Assembly (NCBI RefSeq): GCF_022026155.1
Contig: NZ_CP085041.1
Coordinates: forward strand, 900,306-964,305
Length of the DNA: 64,000 nt
Source of the DNA: Dissulfurimicrobium hydrothermale
Lineage (GTDB): Bacteria > Desulfobacterota > Dissulfuribacteria > Dissulfuribacterales > Sh68
Direction: 5' to 3'
Each line of letters starts with the position of its first letter. The first letter of the stretch is position 1. Of this stretch, positions 17,699 to 25,543 are shown one piece after another. Made by a program: the position numbers and the translations under genes. The notes under the pieces are model-generated. The model did no database searches and was not told the origin of the DNA. It saw only the letters and a list, made by a program, of their open reading frames with translations.

Positions 17699-18533
17699 TC
17701 TCTTTTTTGTGCTGCCGGGCGCTTATCCGGCCGTGCTGTTGATTTAGGCCTTTACTGGGACCGCGGGGGGTACGGTTTGTCGGTATGATTATCACCCTGC
17801 GCATATTACCACTCCCTGTACTGGTGGTGCGTACACCATCAGTGTCTTTCAACGTGAGGTGTATAAACCGTCTTTCAGCCGGGTTCATGGGGGGAAGGAC
17901 AACTGTCCGGCCTGTCTTTTTGGCCTGTTCCGCCTTGGAACGGGCGAGCTTGACGAGGTATTCCTCCCTACTGGAGCGAAAGCCGTCTGCATCGATTGGA
18001 ATGGCCGAGATGGCGCCATCTCGGCCCCCAAGTCGTTTTGCTGCGGCCCTGTTGACCAGATATTTGATGGCCTCGAGGGTCTTTCCTTCGCGGCCTATTA
18101 CTATCGCCGTATCCTGGCCGGATATCTCTATCTTCGGGCCGGTCTTTTCATTTTTCAGCTCGACGTTACATTCAAGCCCCATTTTTTTTAAAAGTCCTTC
18201 GGTCATCTCTCTGACTGCATTGAGATAAGCGAGATCTGAAGTTGGTTCGGCATTGCTTGGGGCATTTGAAGGTGAAGACTCAACTAGAGGTTCGTCAGGT
18301 GATTTTAATGCATTATGTGCCTTCACGGCCTGGCGTTTAGGTGTGACCCTTATTTTTGCCTTTCTGCCCCCTAGGCCGAATATACCGGAAGAGCCTTTAG
18401 AGAGTATCTCTATATCGAGTTCGTCCGCAGGCAATGAAAAGTGTTTACAGGCTAATTCAGTGGCCTGTTCGACGGTCTTACCTTCAAATTCCATTGATGC
18501 TGCTGATACTGCTGAAACAATAGCGGTTGACAT
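17691..18533 (-). CDS. jag: Jag/KhpB RNA-binding protein (KH-R3H)
   Basis: SpoIIIJ-associated protein. The N-terminal Jag domain has the family motif EFEGKTVEQATELACKHF and the GIFGLGGRKAKI loop. A linker follows, then a KH domain (about residues 120-190) and a C-terminal R3H domain (ERRFIHLTL, with Arg-x3-His). It binds RNA and, in other bacteria, acts with KhpA or near the YidC insertase; the order yidC-jag is conserved. The canonical start may be the Met at 18494, as the first 13 residues (STAIVSAVSAAS) are unusual; neither start has a strong ribosome site. Confidence 0.93.
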   Translation of the reverse strand: MSTAIVSAVSAASMEFEGKTVEQATELACKHFSLPADELDIEILSKGSSGIFGLGGRKAKIRVTPKRQAVKAHNALKSPDEPLVESSPSNAPSNAEPTSDLAYLNAVREMTEGLLKKMGLECNVELKNEKTGPKIEISGQDTAIVIGREGKTLEAIKYLVNRAAAKRLGGRDGAISAIPIDADGFRSSREEYLVKLARSKAEQAKKTGRTVVLPPMNPAERRFIHLTLKDTDGVRTTSTGSGNMRRVIIIPTNRTPRGPSKGLNQQHGRISARQHKKESE

Positions 18534-18547
18534 GGCGATATCCGGGT

Positions 18548-20209
18548 TTACTCAGTGAATTTATTTATATAGTATTGCTGCACTATGGAAAACAGGTTGT
18601 TTACAAGCCAGTAGAGTACGAGACCGGATGGAAAATTTATAAACATGAATGTGAAGACCACCGGCAGGATTTGCATCATCTTGGCCTGGGTGGGGTCAAG
18701 AGAACTGGGTGTCATTTTCTGTTGCAGATACATTGAGGCGCCCATGAAGAGCGTAAGGACCGGGATGCCGCCAAGGATAGGTATGACGACCCCTGGTATC
18801 ATTAGACGGTCAGGCGCGGACAGATCTTTTATCCATAAGGCGAATGGGGCGTGTCTGAGTTCGATTGCCTGTAGAAGCACCTTGTAAAGGGCGAAAAATA
18901 CCGGTATCTGCAGTAACATGGGCAGGCACCCGCTCATAGGATTGACTTTGTATGTTTTATAGAGCTGCATAAGTTCTCTGTTCAGGGCCTCTTTGTCGTT
19001 TGCATATTTTTCTTTCAACTTGGCGAGTTTCGGCTGCAGCTTTTGCATGGTCTTCATAGACTTGGCGCTCTTGTGCGCAAGTGGCCAGAAGGCGATCTTT
19101 ATCAGCAGTGTGATGATTATGATGGCAATGCCGTAGTTATGAAAATAACTGTAGAGAAAGTTGAGAAGATACAGAAGGGGTTTTGCAATAGGTGTAAACC
19201 AGCCGAAATCTATCGAATCGGCCAGATGGTGGTCTAGTGCCTTCAATGTCTCTATCTCTTTCGGCCCGTAATAAAGCCCAAGCCTTACAGAATCTCCCGC
19301 CTCGTCTGACTTGAGGGGTAATGTAAGGCTGATGGCCGTAAGTCCGGATGCATCTTTTTTTTCAAAAGTGGCATTAGCACCGCCGTATTGGTCCAGCGGT
19401 ATTATGGCAGCCAAAAAGTAGTTATCTTCATAGCCGATCCAGTCTATTGGCCCTGAATGATTCGATTTTTCCCCTGGCTTGCTGAGTTTTACCTCTGTCA
19501 AGGCGTCTTTTGCATAGTAGGCAGGCCCTGAGAATACATAACTTGTCTCCTTGGAAAAGGGCCTGTTGTACATAAATATGGTCACGGGCGCACCAGGTCG
19601 TCCTTTGACCTCTATGGAGAGGTCTACCCAGTAGCTCCCCTGGTGGAATGTATAGGTTTTTAAAACAGAAGATCCATTAGGCAGTCTGTACGAGAAGCTC
19701 AAGCTCCCCTCCTTTTTGGAGTCGGTCAAGACGAGCCCAGGTTTGTCGGCATCGAACGTCTGATCCAAAAGATCGACGGGCGGTGACGTTCCAAGCTCGA
19801 TACCCAAAGGAAGGTCGGGTTGCGACGTGTTTATAAGGTTCACAGGCGGCGAATCCGGCTTCATATTTGTAGAATAGCGTTTCAGGAGGCATTCTTTAAG
19901 GACGGCGCCTCGTTCTGAAAATACCATCCGATAGAGATCTGTCTCGACAGTGATGTCCCTTGCTATCCTCTGAGACACCTTGGGAATGAGGCCGGCCGGT
20001 GGTTGTTGGATGGCCGTGCCGTTCGGTCTCTGCATTTGCGCCGTCTGTCCTTCCAGTGAGCCAGCATTTTTTGTCTGAGCAGTTGGAGGCATGCCGGATC
20101 GGTTTGGGGCCTGTTCGACAGGATGGCCCGGCAGATTGCCTGAGAGATACTGAAAGCCTATCAATACGAGCATTGATAAGATTATCGCTAAGAGTGAACG
20201 GAATTCCAT
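18548..20209 (-). CDS. yidC: Membrane protein insertase YidC
   Basis: An Oxa1-family insertase with or without SecYEG. It has an N-terminal membrane anchor (residues about 5-22), a Pro/Gln-rich linker, a large periplasmic beta domain (about 85-330) and then the conserved membrane core. That core includes the Lys-rich coiled coil KSAKSMKTMQKLQPKLAKL and the NPMSGCLPMLLQIPVFFALY segment. The length of 553 is normal for Gram-negatives. It is followed 14 bp later by jag and preceded by yidD, the usual gene order. Confidence 0.97.
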   Translation of the reverse strand: MEFRSLLAIILSMLVLIGFQYLSGNLPGHPVEQAPNRSGMPPTAQTKNAGSLEGQTAQMQRPNGTAIQQPPAGLIPKVSQRIARDITVETDLYRMVFSERGAVLKECLLKRYSTNMKPDSPPVNLINTSQPDLPLGIELGTSPPVDLLDQTFDADKPGLVLTDSKKEGSLSFSYRLPNGSSVLKTYTFHQGSYWVDLSIEVKGRPGAPVTIFMYNRPFSKETSYVFSGPAYYAKDALTEVKLSKPGEKSNHSGPIDWIGYEDNYFLAAIIPLDQYGGANATFEKKDASGLTAISLTLPLKSDEAGDSVRLGLYYGPKEIETLKALDHHLADSIDFGWFTPIAKPLLYLLNFLYSYFHNYGIAIIIITLLIKIAFWPLAHKSAKSMKTMQKLQPKLAKLKEKYANDKEALNRELMQLYKTYKVNPMSGCLPMLLQIPVFFALYKVLLQAIELRHAPFALWIKDLSAPDRLMIPGVVIPILGGIPVLTLFMGASMYLQQKMTPSSLDPTQAKMMQILPVVFTFMFINFPSGLVLYWLVNNLFSIVQQYYINKFTE

Positions 20210-20298
20210 GTCTATTTTCCTGAGCCTTTAAAAGATTTTGAAGCCTTTCATGACAAATGGAATATGGTCTGGATGAAGGATCCGCCATGGTGATGGTG

Positions 20299-20544
20299 TC
20301 AAGGGACTGGGTCGTATCCTCCAGGGTGCCAAGGATGGCAGCGTATGAGCCTCTTGGCGAGCATGGCGGACCCTATGAGCGGTCCATGCCGTCTTATCGC
20401 CTCTTCTCCATAAACTGAACAGCTTGGAAAGAAGCGGCAGCTTCTCGGAAGGATCGAGGAAAACAATATGCGGTAAATGCGGATCGTAAATATGATCGCA
20501 CATCCAATCGTCTTGCCTGTTATTGTCGCTATTTTAGATCTCAT
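20299..20544 (-). CDS. yidD: Membrane protein insertion efficiency factor YidD
   Basis: A small membrane-associated protein of the YidD family. The signature CRFFPSCSVYGEEAIRRHG and the C-terminal RCHPWHPGGYDPVP are unmistakable. ATG at 20544 gives 81 residues and overlaps the last eleven bases of rnpA; a longer reading frame to 20604 would add 20 residues inside rnpA that do not resemble the family. It lies between rnpA and yidC as expected. Confidence 0.93.
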   Translation of the reverse strand: MRSKIATITGKTIGCAIIFTIRIYRILFSSILPRSCRFFPSCSVYGEEAIRRHGPLIGSAMLAKRLIRCHPWHPGGYDPVP

Positions 20545-20941
20545 TTTTATCTTTATCGTCCGTCTTACGGTGTGTGCTACTGATGTCTTTGAATAGATCT
20601 TCAAACATCCTGCAATAGGTGTTGATCTCGATATTCAAAAATCCGACGTGCGGTATGAAAACTACATCGCATCCTACCGGAAAGATGTCTTTGTTCCTTC
20701 GGAAGAGTTCTCTAACTAATCTCTTGACCCTGTTCCTTTCAACGGCGTTGGCGTTACCATAGTTCTTACCTATGCTTATACCCATCCTTCGGTAAGACAG
20801 ACCGTTTGGGGCATATACCACTGTCAGACAAGGAAGCCTTACTCGCCTCCGTGCCTTGAATATCGGTCCAAAGGCCCCTTTGCCGCATAACCGCTCAGAC
20901 CTCAGCAGACCAGCCTGCTTGATTCGGATGTTTTTTTTCAC
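20534..20941 (-). CDS. rnpA: Ribonuclease P protein component
   Basis: Protein subunit of RNase P, which matures tRNA 5' ends. The basic RNR motif is in NAVERNRVKRLVRELFRR, and GISIGKNYGNA matches the central strand. The C-terminus is longer and more polar than usual (STHRKTDDKDKNEI). GTG 20941 is the likely start; an in-frame TTG one codon earlier is possible. No Shine-Dalgarno is seen, and the rpmH stop is only 20 bp away. Confidence 0.95.
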   Translation of the reverse strand: MKKNIRIKQAGLLRSERLCGKGAFGPIFKARRRVRLPCLTVVYAPNGLSYRRMGISIGKNYGNANAVERNRVKRLVRELFRRNKDIFPVGCDVVFIPHVGFLNIEINTYCRMFEDLFKDISSTHRKTDDKDKNEI

Positions 20942-20961
20942 CAAGCAAAGGAGGATATACG

Positions 20962-21096
20962 CTATACACAGAGACGGTATCTGCCTTTTGCCCTGCGGCT
21001 TTTAAGCACAAGGCGTCCGCCTTTTGTGCTCATGCGTTTTCTGAATCCATGCGTCCTTTTTCTCTTTAGCACACTTGGTTGGAATGTCATTTTCAT
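20962..21096 (-). CDS. rpmH: 50S ribosomal protein L34
   Basis: A 44-residue, strongly basic ribosomal protein: [18 protein letters not shown] at the start, then [21 protein letters not shown] and a short Cys-containing tail. It matches L34 over its whole length. It is the first gene of the rpmH-rnpA-yidD-yidC-jag-mnmE cluster, which in many bacteria abuts the replication origin. Confidence 0.96.
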   Translation of the reverse strand: MKMTFQPSVLKRKRTHGFRKRMSTKGGRLVLKSRRAKGRYRLCV

Positions 21097-21363
21097 TGAG
21101 ATAACCCCTTGAAAATTTAGAATTTTTTAGAAAAATTTAGAAAAATTTCGATCATATATTTATGATCACGATATGATTGTGTAAGGTTTAAATTGATAAC
21201 CAGATAAACATGATATGTCAAGGAAAGCATTAAATTTTGTGCGACATACCCACATCGTGAATATGTGTAAAGGGTTGATTTGGCGGTTTAGAACCGCTTG
21301 ACAAAGCAAAAAACAACATGTTAACACAGAGATCAAGTCTAAATTTACACAGGAGATCTTTCG
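21097..21363. other. AT-rich divergent region with tandem 10-mers and near-DnaA boxes (possible origin or complex promoter)
   Basis: Between divergent rpmH and porC. Four consecutive 10-bp units (AAAATTTAGA, ATTTTTTAGA, AAAATTTAGA, AAAATTTCGA) run from 21113 to 21152. They are followed by the perfect inverted repeat GATCATA-TATT-TATGATC (21150-21167). TGTGTAAAG (21264-21272) and ATTTACACA (21343-21351) match the DnaA box TTWTNCACA in 8 of 9 positions, and TGTGTAAGG (21179-21187) in 7 of 9. A TTGACA with a weak TTAACA 17 bp on (21298-21326) may be the porC promoter. dnaA is not nearby, so an origin is only a possibility. Confidence 0.4.
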
Positions 21364-21912
21364 ATGAAAGAGGTAAGACTTCATGGTCGCGGCGGTCAGG
21401 GTGGCGTTACGTCCGCTGAGCTTGTTGCGATAGCGGCTATAGACGAGGGTAAATACGCGCAGGCCTTCCCGAGTTTCGGACCTGAGCGTAGGGGTGCCCC
21501 TGTTACGGCCTTCATAAGGGTCAGCGATAGCCAGATTAGGACCAGGGAAAAGGTCTACAATCCGGATATAGTGGTTGTGCTTGATTCGTCTCTCCCAAGT
21601 CTTGTCAAGGTCGAAGACGGTCTGCGCGAAGGTGGGATTGTGATCTTGAATACCCATCTTAAAGAGGCCGAGGTGAGAGAGAAATTCGGAATCAGGGGCA
21701 GGCTCGCGATGGTCGATGCCAACACAATAGCGAGAGAGGTTATAGGCATGCCCATTACAAATACCACTATGCTTGGCGCCCTTTTGAAGGCCACCGGAAT
21801 AGTGGGCATGGATGCCTTGAGCGACGCCCTTGACAGGCGCTTCGGTAGATTGGCCGAGAAGAACAAGGCCGCTATGCGTAGGGCGTACGAAGAGACGGTG
21901 GTTGCTGGTTGA
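21364..21912 (+). CDS. porC: Pyruvate:ferredoxin oxidoreductase, gamma subunit
   Basis: Gamma subunit of the four-part 2-oxoacid:ferredoxin oxidoreductase. The N-terminus KEVRLHGRGGQGGVTSAEL is the family signature, and SFGPERRGAPVTAF is also conserved. Its length of 182 is standard. It is first in the porC-porD-porA-porB order also found in archaea and Thermotoga. Pyruvate is favoured over other oxoacids from the alpha subunit motifs. The ribosome site AGGAG lies before ATG 21364. Confidence 0.94.
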   Translation: MKEVRLHGRGGQGGVTSAELVAIAAIDEGKYAQAFPSFGPERRGAPVTAFIRVSDSQIRTREKVYNPDIVVVLDSSLPSLVKVEDGLREGGIVILNTHLKEAEVREKFGIRGRLAMVDANTIAREVIGMPITNTTMLGALLKATGIVGMDALSDALDRRFGRLAEKNKAAMRRAYEETVVAG

Positions 21913-22093
21913 TGCTGCTGTCAGGGCAATTTTCAACGATTTCCTCTTACCTTGCCTTAATTCCCTCCCAATTATGAGAAAGGATAGATGAACTTTCAGT
22001 GGGGGGGGATGACAAATGACAATGGTTGAGGGTTGGTTTTTTATGGCTTGAGATGGCCATGGCCGAGAGAATAAAGTATGAAGGAGTTTTGAT

Positions 22094-22387
22094 ATGGCAA
22101 TATTAGACGCCATTGTTGGATGGAAGACATTACCGTTTGGGTGTCATGTGTTGGAACCGGGCAATTCAGCCAGGTTCAGGACCGGGGACTGGAGGTCTCA
22201 GCGTCCTTCAACAGATAGAGAAAAGTGCATAAAGTGTGGTATGTGCTGGATATTTTGTCCGGATATGGCATATCGTCAGACCCCTGAGGGTTATTTCGAG
22301 GCTGATATGGAATACTGCAAGGGCTGTGGTATCTGCGCCAATGAGTGCCCCAAGGATGCCATAACAATGTCGCCTGAGGAGGAGTAG
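22094..22387 (+). CDS. porD: Pyruvate:ferredoxin oxidoreductase, delta subunit (2[4Fe-4S])
   Basis: A 97-residue ferredoxin-like subunit that passes electrons out of the enzyme. Two classical cluster motifs, CIKCGMCWIFCPD and CKGCGICANECPKDA, each bind one [4Fe-4S] centre. The 181-bp gap after porC is unusually long for this operon and holds a G8 run (22001-22008) but no visible terminator. AAGGAG precedes the start, and the porA start follows after five bases. Confidence 0.94.
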   Translation: MAILDAIVGWKTLPFGCHVLEPGNSARFRTGDWRSQRPSTDREKCIKCGMCWIFCPDMAYRQTPEGYFEADMEYCKGCGICANECPKDAITMSPEEE

Positions 22388-22392
22388 ATAAA

Positions 22393-23571
22393 ATGGCTAA
22401 ACGAGTAGGGATAGAGGTTTCGATAGCGGTAGCAGAGGCAGTCAGGCTGGCTGATGTGGATGTCGTGCCTGCGTATCCTATTACGCCCCAGACGCATATT
22501 GTGGAGCATCTGTCGGAATTTGTCGCAAACGGCGAGCTTGACGCTGAATTCATACCTGTGGAATCAGAACATGCAGCTATGAGCTGTTGCTGCGGCTCCT
22601 CAGCAGCAGGGGCGAGGACATTTACGTCTTCGAGCTCTCAGGGTCTTTCGCTTATGAGCGAGATACTTTATCACCCTGGCCCCATGAGGCTTCCCATAGT
22701 CATGGTGGTGGCGAACAGGGCGCTGGCTGCACCGATCAGTATATGGAACGACCATCAGGACATAATGGTTCAGAGGGATATAGGCTGGATACAGACATTT
22801 GCGGAAAACGGGCAGGATGCCTTTGATCTTACGCTTCATGCCTTCAGGGTTGCAGAAGACCGTAGGGTTTCACTCCCCATGATCGTCAATATTGACGGTT
22901 TTACCCTGAGTCATGTCATAGAACCGATCGAGATATTGAGCAAAGAAGAGGTTGGCAGGTTCCTGCCGCCCTTTAAGCCGCGTTTCCGTTTGGACACCAA
23001 AAAGCCTATATCTATAGGGCCTGTGGGCGTGCCAGAGGTCTACACAGAGGCGAAGGTGGCGCACAACGAGGCGCTAAAGGCGTCGAAAAGGGTGATTGTC
23101 CAGGCATGGAAGGAGTTTGCCAACCTCTTTGGCCGTCAGTATAATCCTGTCGAGACATACCGCAGTGAAGATGCAGAGGTCATCCTGGTTACTATGGGCA
23201 GCATCTCTGAGACGGCCATGACCGCTGTCGACGCCATGCGGGATGCAGGCCAGAAGGTGGGTCTTGTCAGGATACGCCTCTGGAGACCGTTTCCTGGTCC
23301 TGAATTTAAAAAGGCGATTGGTAAGGCCGGGGTGCTTGCAGTAATAGACAGATGCCTGCCACCTGGTGCGGTATGTGGTCCCGTAGGCGCCGAACTCAGA
23401 AGTCTATTCTATAAGGTGCCAGGGGCACCGAAGATATTCAGCTTCGTGGCCGGTCTAGGCGGCCGCGATGTGACAGTTGACCGCTTTAAAGAGATCGTTG
23501 AGAAGGCCAGGACATATGCAAAGAGACGTCCTGTTGAAAATTATGAAGTTATAGGGGTGCGCGAACAATGA
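22393..23571 (+). CDS. porA: Pyruvate:ferredoxin oxidoreductase, alpha subunit
   Basis: A 392-residue subunit carrying the N-terminal pyrimidine-binding part of the TPP site (AYPITPQTHIVE, VESEHAAMS, SSQGLSLMSEILY). These motifs are those of pyruvate enzymes rather than 2-oxoglutarate ones. The complex oxidises pyruvate to acetyl-CoA and CO2 with reduction of ferredoxin, or runs in reverse for CO2 fixation. It overlaps porB by four bases. Confidence 0.94.
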   Translation: MAKRVGIEVSIAVAEAVRLADVDVVPAYPITPQTHIVEHLSEFVANGELDAEFIPVESEHAAMSCCCGSSAAGARTFTSSSSQGLSLMSEILYHPGPMRLPIVMVVANRALAAPISIWNDHQDIMVQRDIGWIQTFAENGQDAFDLTLHAFRVAEDRRVSLPMIVNIDGFTLSHVIEPIEILSKEEVGRFLPPFKPRFRLDTKKPISIGPVGVPEVYTEAKVAHNEALKASKRVIVQAWKEFANLFGRQYNPVETYRSEDAEVILVTMGSISETAMTAVDAMRDAGQKVGLVRIRLWRPFPGPEFKKAIGKAGVLAVIDRCLPPGAVCGPVGAELRSLFYKVPGAPKIFSFVAGLGGRDVTVDRFKEIVEKARTYAKRRPVENYEVIGVREQ

Positions 23572-24506
23572 TACCTGAATTTGAAAAATTTAAGGGTTTC
23601 TCGGCAAAAAATCTTCCAAAAGACGAGCCGTTGGCCTCGGGCCATAGGGCATGTCAAGGATGCGGAGAGGTCTTGGCCTTGAGGATGGTGATGAAGGCCC
23701 TTGGGCGCGAGGTTATCGTATGCAATGCCACCGGCTGCATGGAGATCATTACCACGCCGTTTCCCCAGACGGCCTGGAATGTGCCGTGGATACATGTCGC
23801 ATTCGAAAATGCGGCGGCCGTGGCCTCCGGGGTCGAGGCTGGCAGGAAGGTCTTAATGCGCAAGGGCAGGATCCCAAAGAGGCATATTGACATATTGGCC
23901 GTAGGCGGAGATGGTGCGACTGGTGATATCGGACTTCAGTGGATATCCGGGGCCTTTGAGCGCGGACATGACCTCCTCTATGTCTGCCTGGACAACGAGG
24001 CATATATGAATACAGGCATCCAGCGTTCCGGCTGTACACCCTATGGGGCCATGACAACCACGAGCCCTCCAGGCAAGGAGAGTTTTGGACAGGTGACGTG
24101 GAAAAAGAATATCCCTGCCATCATGGCGGCCCACGGTATCCCTTATGTGGCCACGGCATCACCGGCCTATTATCTTGATCTCATGAACAAGGTCAAAAAG
24201 GCGGCGTTGGTGAAAGGGCCGGCATACGTCCATATCTATTCCCCATGTCCGACTGGATGGGGTTCCGCAGGGGACAAATCAGTGGAATATGCACGTCTTG
24301 CAGTTGAAACAAAGGTCTTTCCGCTCTATGAGGTTATAGAAGGTCGCTATATTATAAGTCGCAAGATCACGAAGCCCAAGCCGGTAAGCGATTATTTGAA
24401 AGGGCAGCGCCGTTTCCGTCACTTGACAGATGAGCAGATTTCTTATATTCAAAACAGAGTAGATACAGAGTATGAAAAGATAGTAAAATTGGCTGAAATG
24501 AGTTAA
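23568..24506 (+). CDS. porB: Pyruvate:ferredoxin oxidoreductase, beta subunit
   Basis: A 312-residue TPP- and [4Fe-4S]-binding subunit. Cluster cysteines lie in CQGCGEV and CNATGC near the N-terminus and a further Cys in the C-terminal half. The TPP-Mg motif is GDGATGDIGLQW followed by DNEAYMNTG. It is last in the operon, and the strong hairpin at 24564-24602 may be its terminator. Confidence 0.95.
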   Translation: MIPEFEKFKGFSAKNLPKDEPLASGHRACQGCGEVLALRMVMKALGREVIVCNATGCMEIITTPFPQTAWNVPWIHVAFENAAAVASGVEAGRKVLMRKGRIPKRHIDILAVGGDGATGDIGLQWISGAFERGHDLLYVCLDNEAYMNTGIQRSGCTPYGAMTTTSPPGKESFGQVTWKKNIPAIMAAHGIPYVATASPAYYLDLMNKVKKAALVKGPAYVHIYSPCPTGWGSAGDKSVEYARLAVETKVFPLYEVIEGRYIISRKITKPKPVSDYLKGQRRFRHLTDEQISYIQNRVDTEYEKIVKLAEMS

Positions 24507-24563
24507 TTTAGTTTTAATAAATAAATGCAATCACAACCTGTTCCAGCCGTAAGACCTGTTGGC

Positions 24564-24602
24564 AAAAAAGGCCTCCTTCATCTCAAAAAGGAGGCCTTTT
24601 TT
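24564..24602 (+). terminator. Intrinsic terminator/attenuator hairpin directly upstream of pyrB
   Basis: AAAAAAGGCCTCCTT (24564-24578) and AAGGAGGCCTTTTTT (24588-24602) form a perfect 15-bp stem with a 9-base loop and a built-in U run. The stem ends four bases before the pyrB ATG, and its 3' arm contains GGAGG, the only Shine-Dalgarno-like sequence for pyrB. It can therefore be the por operon terminator, a pyrimidine attenuator, a translation switch, or more than one of these. Confidence 0.8.
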
Positions 24603-24606
24603 TAGG

Positions 24607-25536
24607 ATGAATCGCCTCTCGTCAAGACACATACTGAGCATCTCCGACTTGGGCCAAAAAGATATAGAGCTTATACTTGATACGGCTGATTCATTAAGCC
24701 AGATATTGACAAGACCCATAAAAAAAGCGCCCCCCTTAAGGGGTCGCACCATTGTCAATCTGTTTTTTGAACCTTCTACCCGGACGAGGCTCTCTTTTGA
24801 GCTTGCAGCAAAACGTCTAAGCGCCGATACGGTCAGCGTTTCGGCTGCGGCGAGCAGTGTCGTGAAGGGCGAAACCCTGATAGATACGGCTAAAAACATA
24901 GAGGCCATGAGACCTGATGTCGTCGTGCTCAGACACCCTTGTTCGGGCGCTTCTCATTTGATGGCGAGATATATGGAGAGGGCGGCGGTAATAAACGCTG
25001 GAGACGGTATGAACGAACATCCAACCCAGGCCCTTCTCGATCTTTTTACCGTGAAAAGGCATCTTGGCAGGCTTTCAGGTCTTAAAGTAGCCATTATAGG
25101 CGATATCGCGCACAGCCGCGTAGCCCATTCGGATATCAGGGCCTTTGCCAAGATGGGAGCGGATGTATTTGTGTCAGGCCCTGCCACCATGTTTCCCTCT
25201 CAGGTCGAGGCATTGGGGGCGACCGTAGTTTTAAGGCCTGAGGATGCCATTAAAGAGGCTGATGTGGTTATGGCGCTTCGTATCCAAAAAGAGCGGCAGG
25301 GAAGATCTTTAATACCAGGCGTCAGGGAGTATGCATCAGTCTATGGCCTTACGTCAGAGAGGCTTAAACTTGCCAGGCCTGGAGCGATAGTCATGCACCC
25401 AGGCCCGGTAAACCGCGGTGTGGAGATAGCGCCCCAGGTGCAGGATGGGCCGTTTTCGGTCATCCTTGATCAGGTGACAAACGGCGTAGCGGTCAGGATG
25501 GCCATTTTGTCGCTTATACTCCCTGAAACGGTTTGA
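24607..25536 (+). CDS. pyrB: Aspartate carbamoyltransferase catalytic subunit
   Basis: Joins carbamoyl phosphate and aspartate in pyrimidine synthesis. Carbamoyl-phosphate loop STRTR is at residues 57-61 (FFEPSTRTRLSF), with HPCSGAS, HPTQALLDLFT and the C-terminal HPGPVNRGVEI. ATG 24607 gives 309 residues, the family length; the frame is open upstream to 24559, but that part runs through the terminator hairpin and is not protein-like. The pyrC start follows after seven bases. No regulatory subunit pyrI is present. Confidence 0.96.
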   Translation: MNRLSSRHILSISDLGQKDIELILDTADSLSQILTRPIKKAPPLRGRTIVNLFFEPSTRTRLSFELAAKRLSADTVSVSAAASSVVKGETLIDTAKNIEAMRPDVVVLRHPCSGASHLMARYMERAAVINAGDGMNEHPTQALLDLFTVKRHLGRLSGLKVAIIGDIAHSRVAHSDIRAFAKMGADVFVSGPATMFPSQVEALGATVVLRPEDAIKEADVVMALRIQKERQGRSLIPGVREYASVYGLTSERLKLARPGAIVMHPGPVNRGVEIAPQVQDGPFSVILDQVTNGVAVRMAILSLILPETV

Positions 25537-25543
25537 GGTTGCA

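Noticed and set aside
22001-22008. G8 run in the porC-porD gap as a phase-variation site
   Set aside because: It is non-coding and too short to suggest slippage; no promoter spacing depends on it visibly.
21166-22113. 315-codon reading frame on the minus strand
   Set aside because: It runs antisense to porC and the promoter region; composition is not protein-like, and porC is a clear family member.
24559-24606. N-terminal extension of pyrB (16 residues)
   Set aside because: It would translate the terminator stem; the ATG at 24607 gives the family length and N-terminus.
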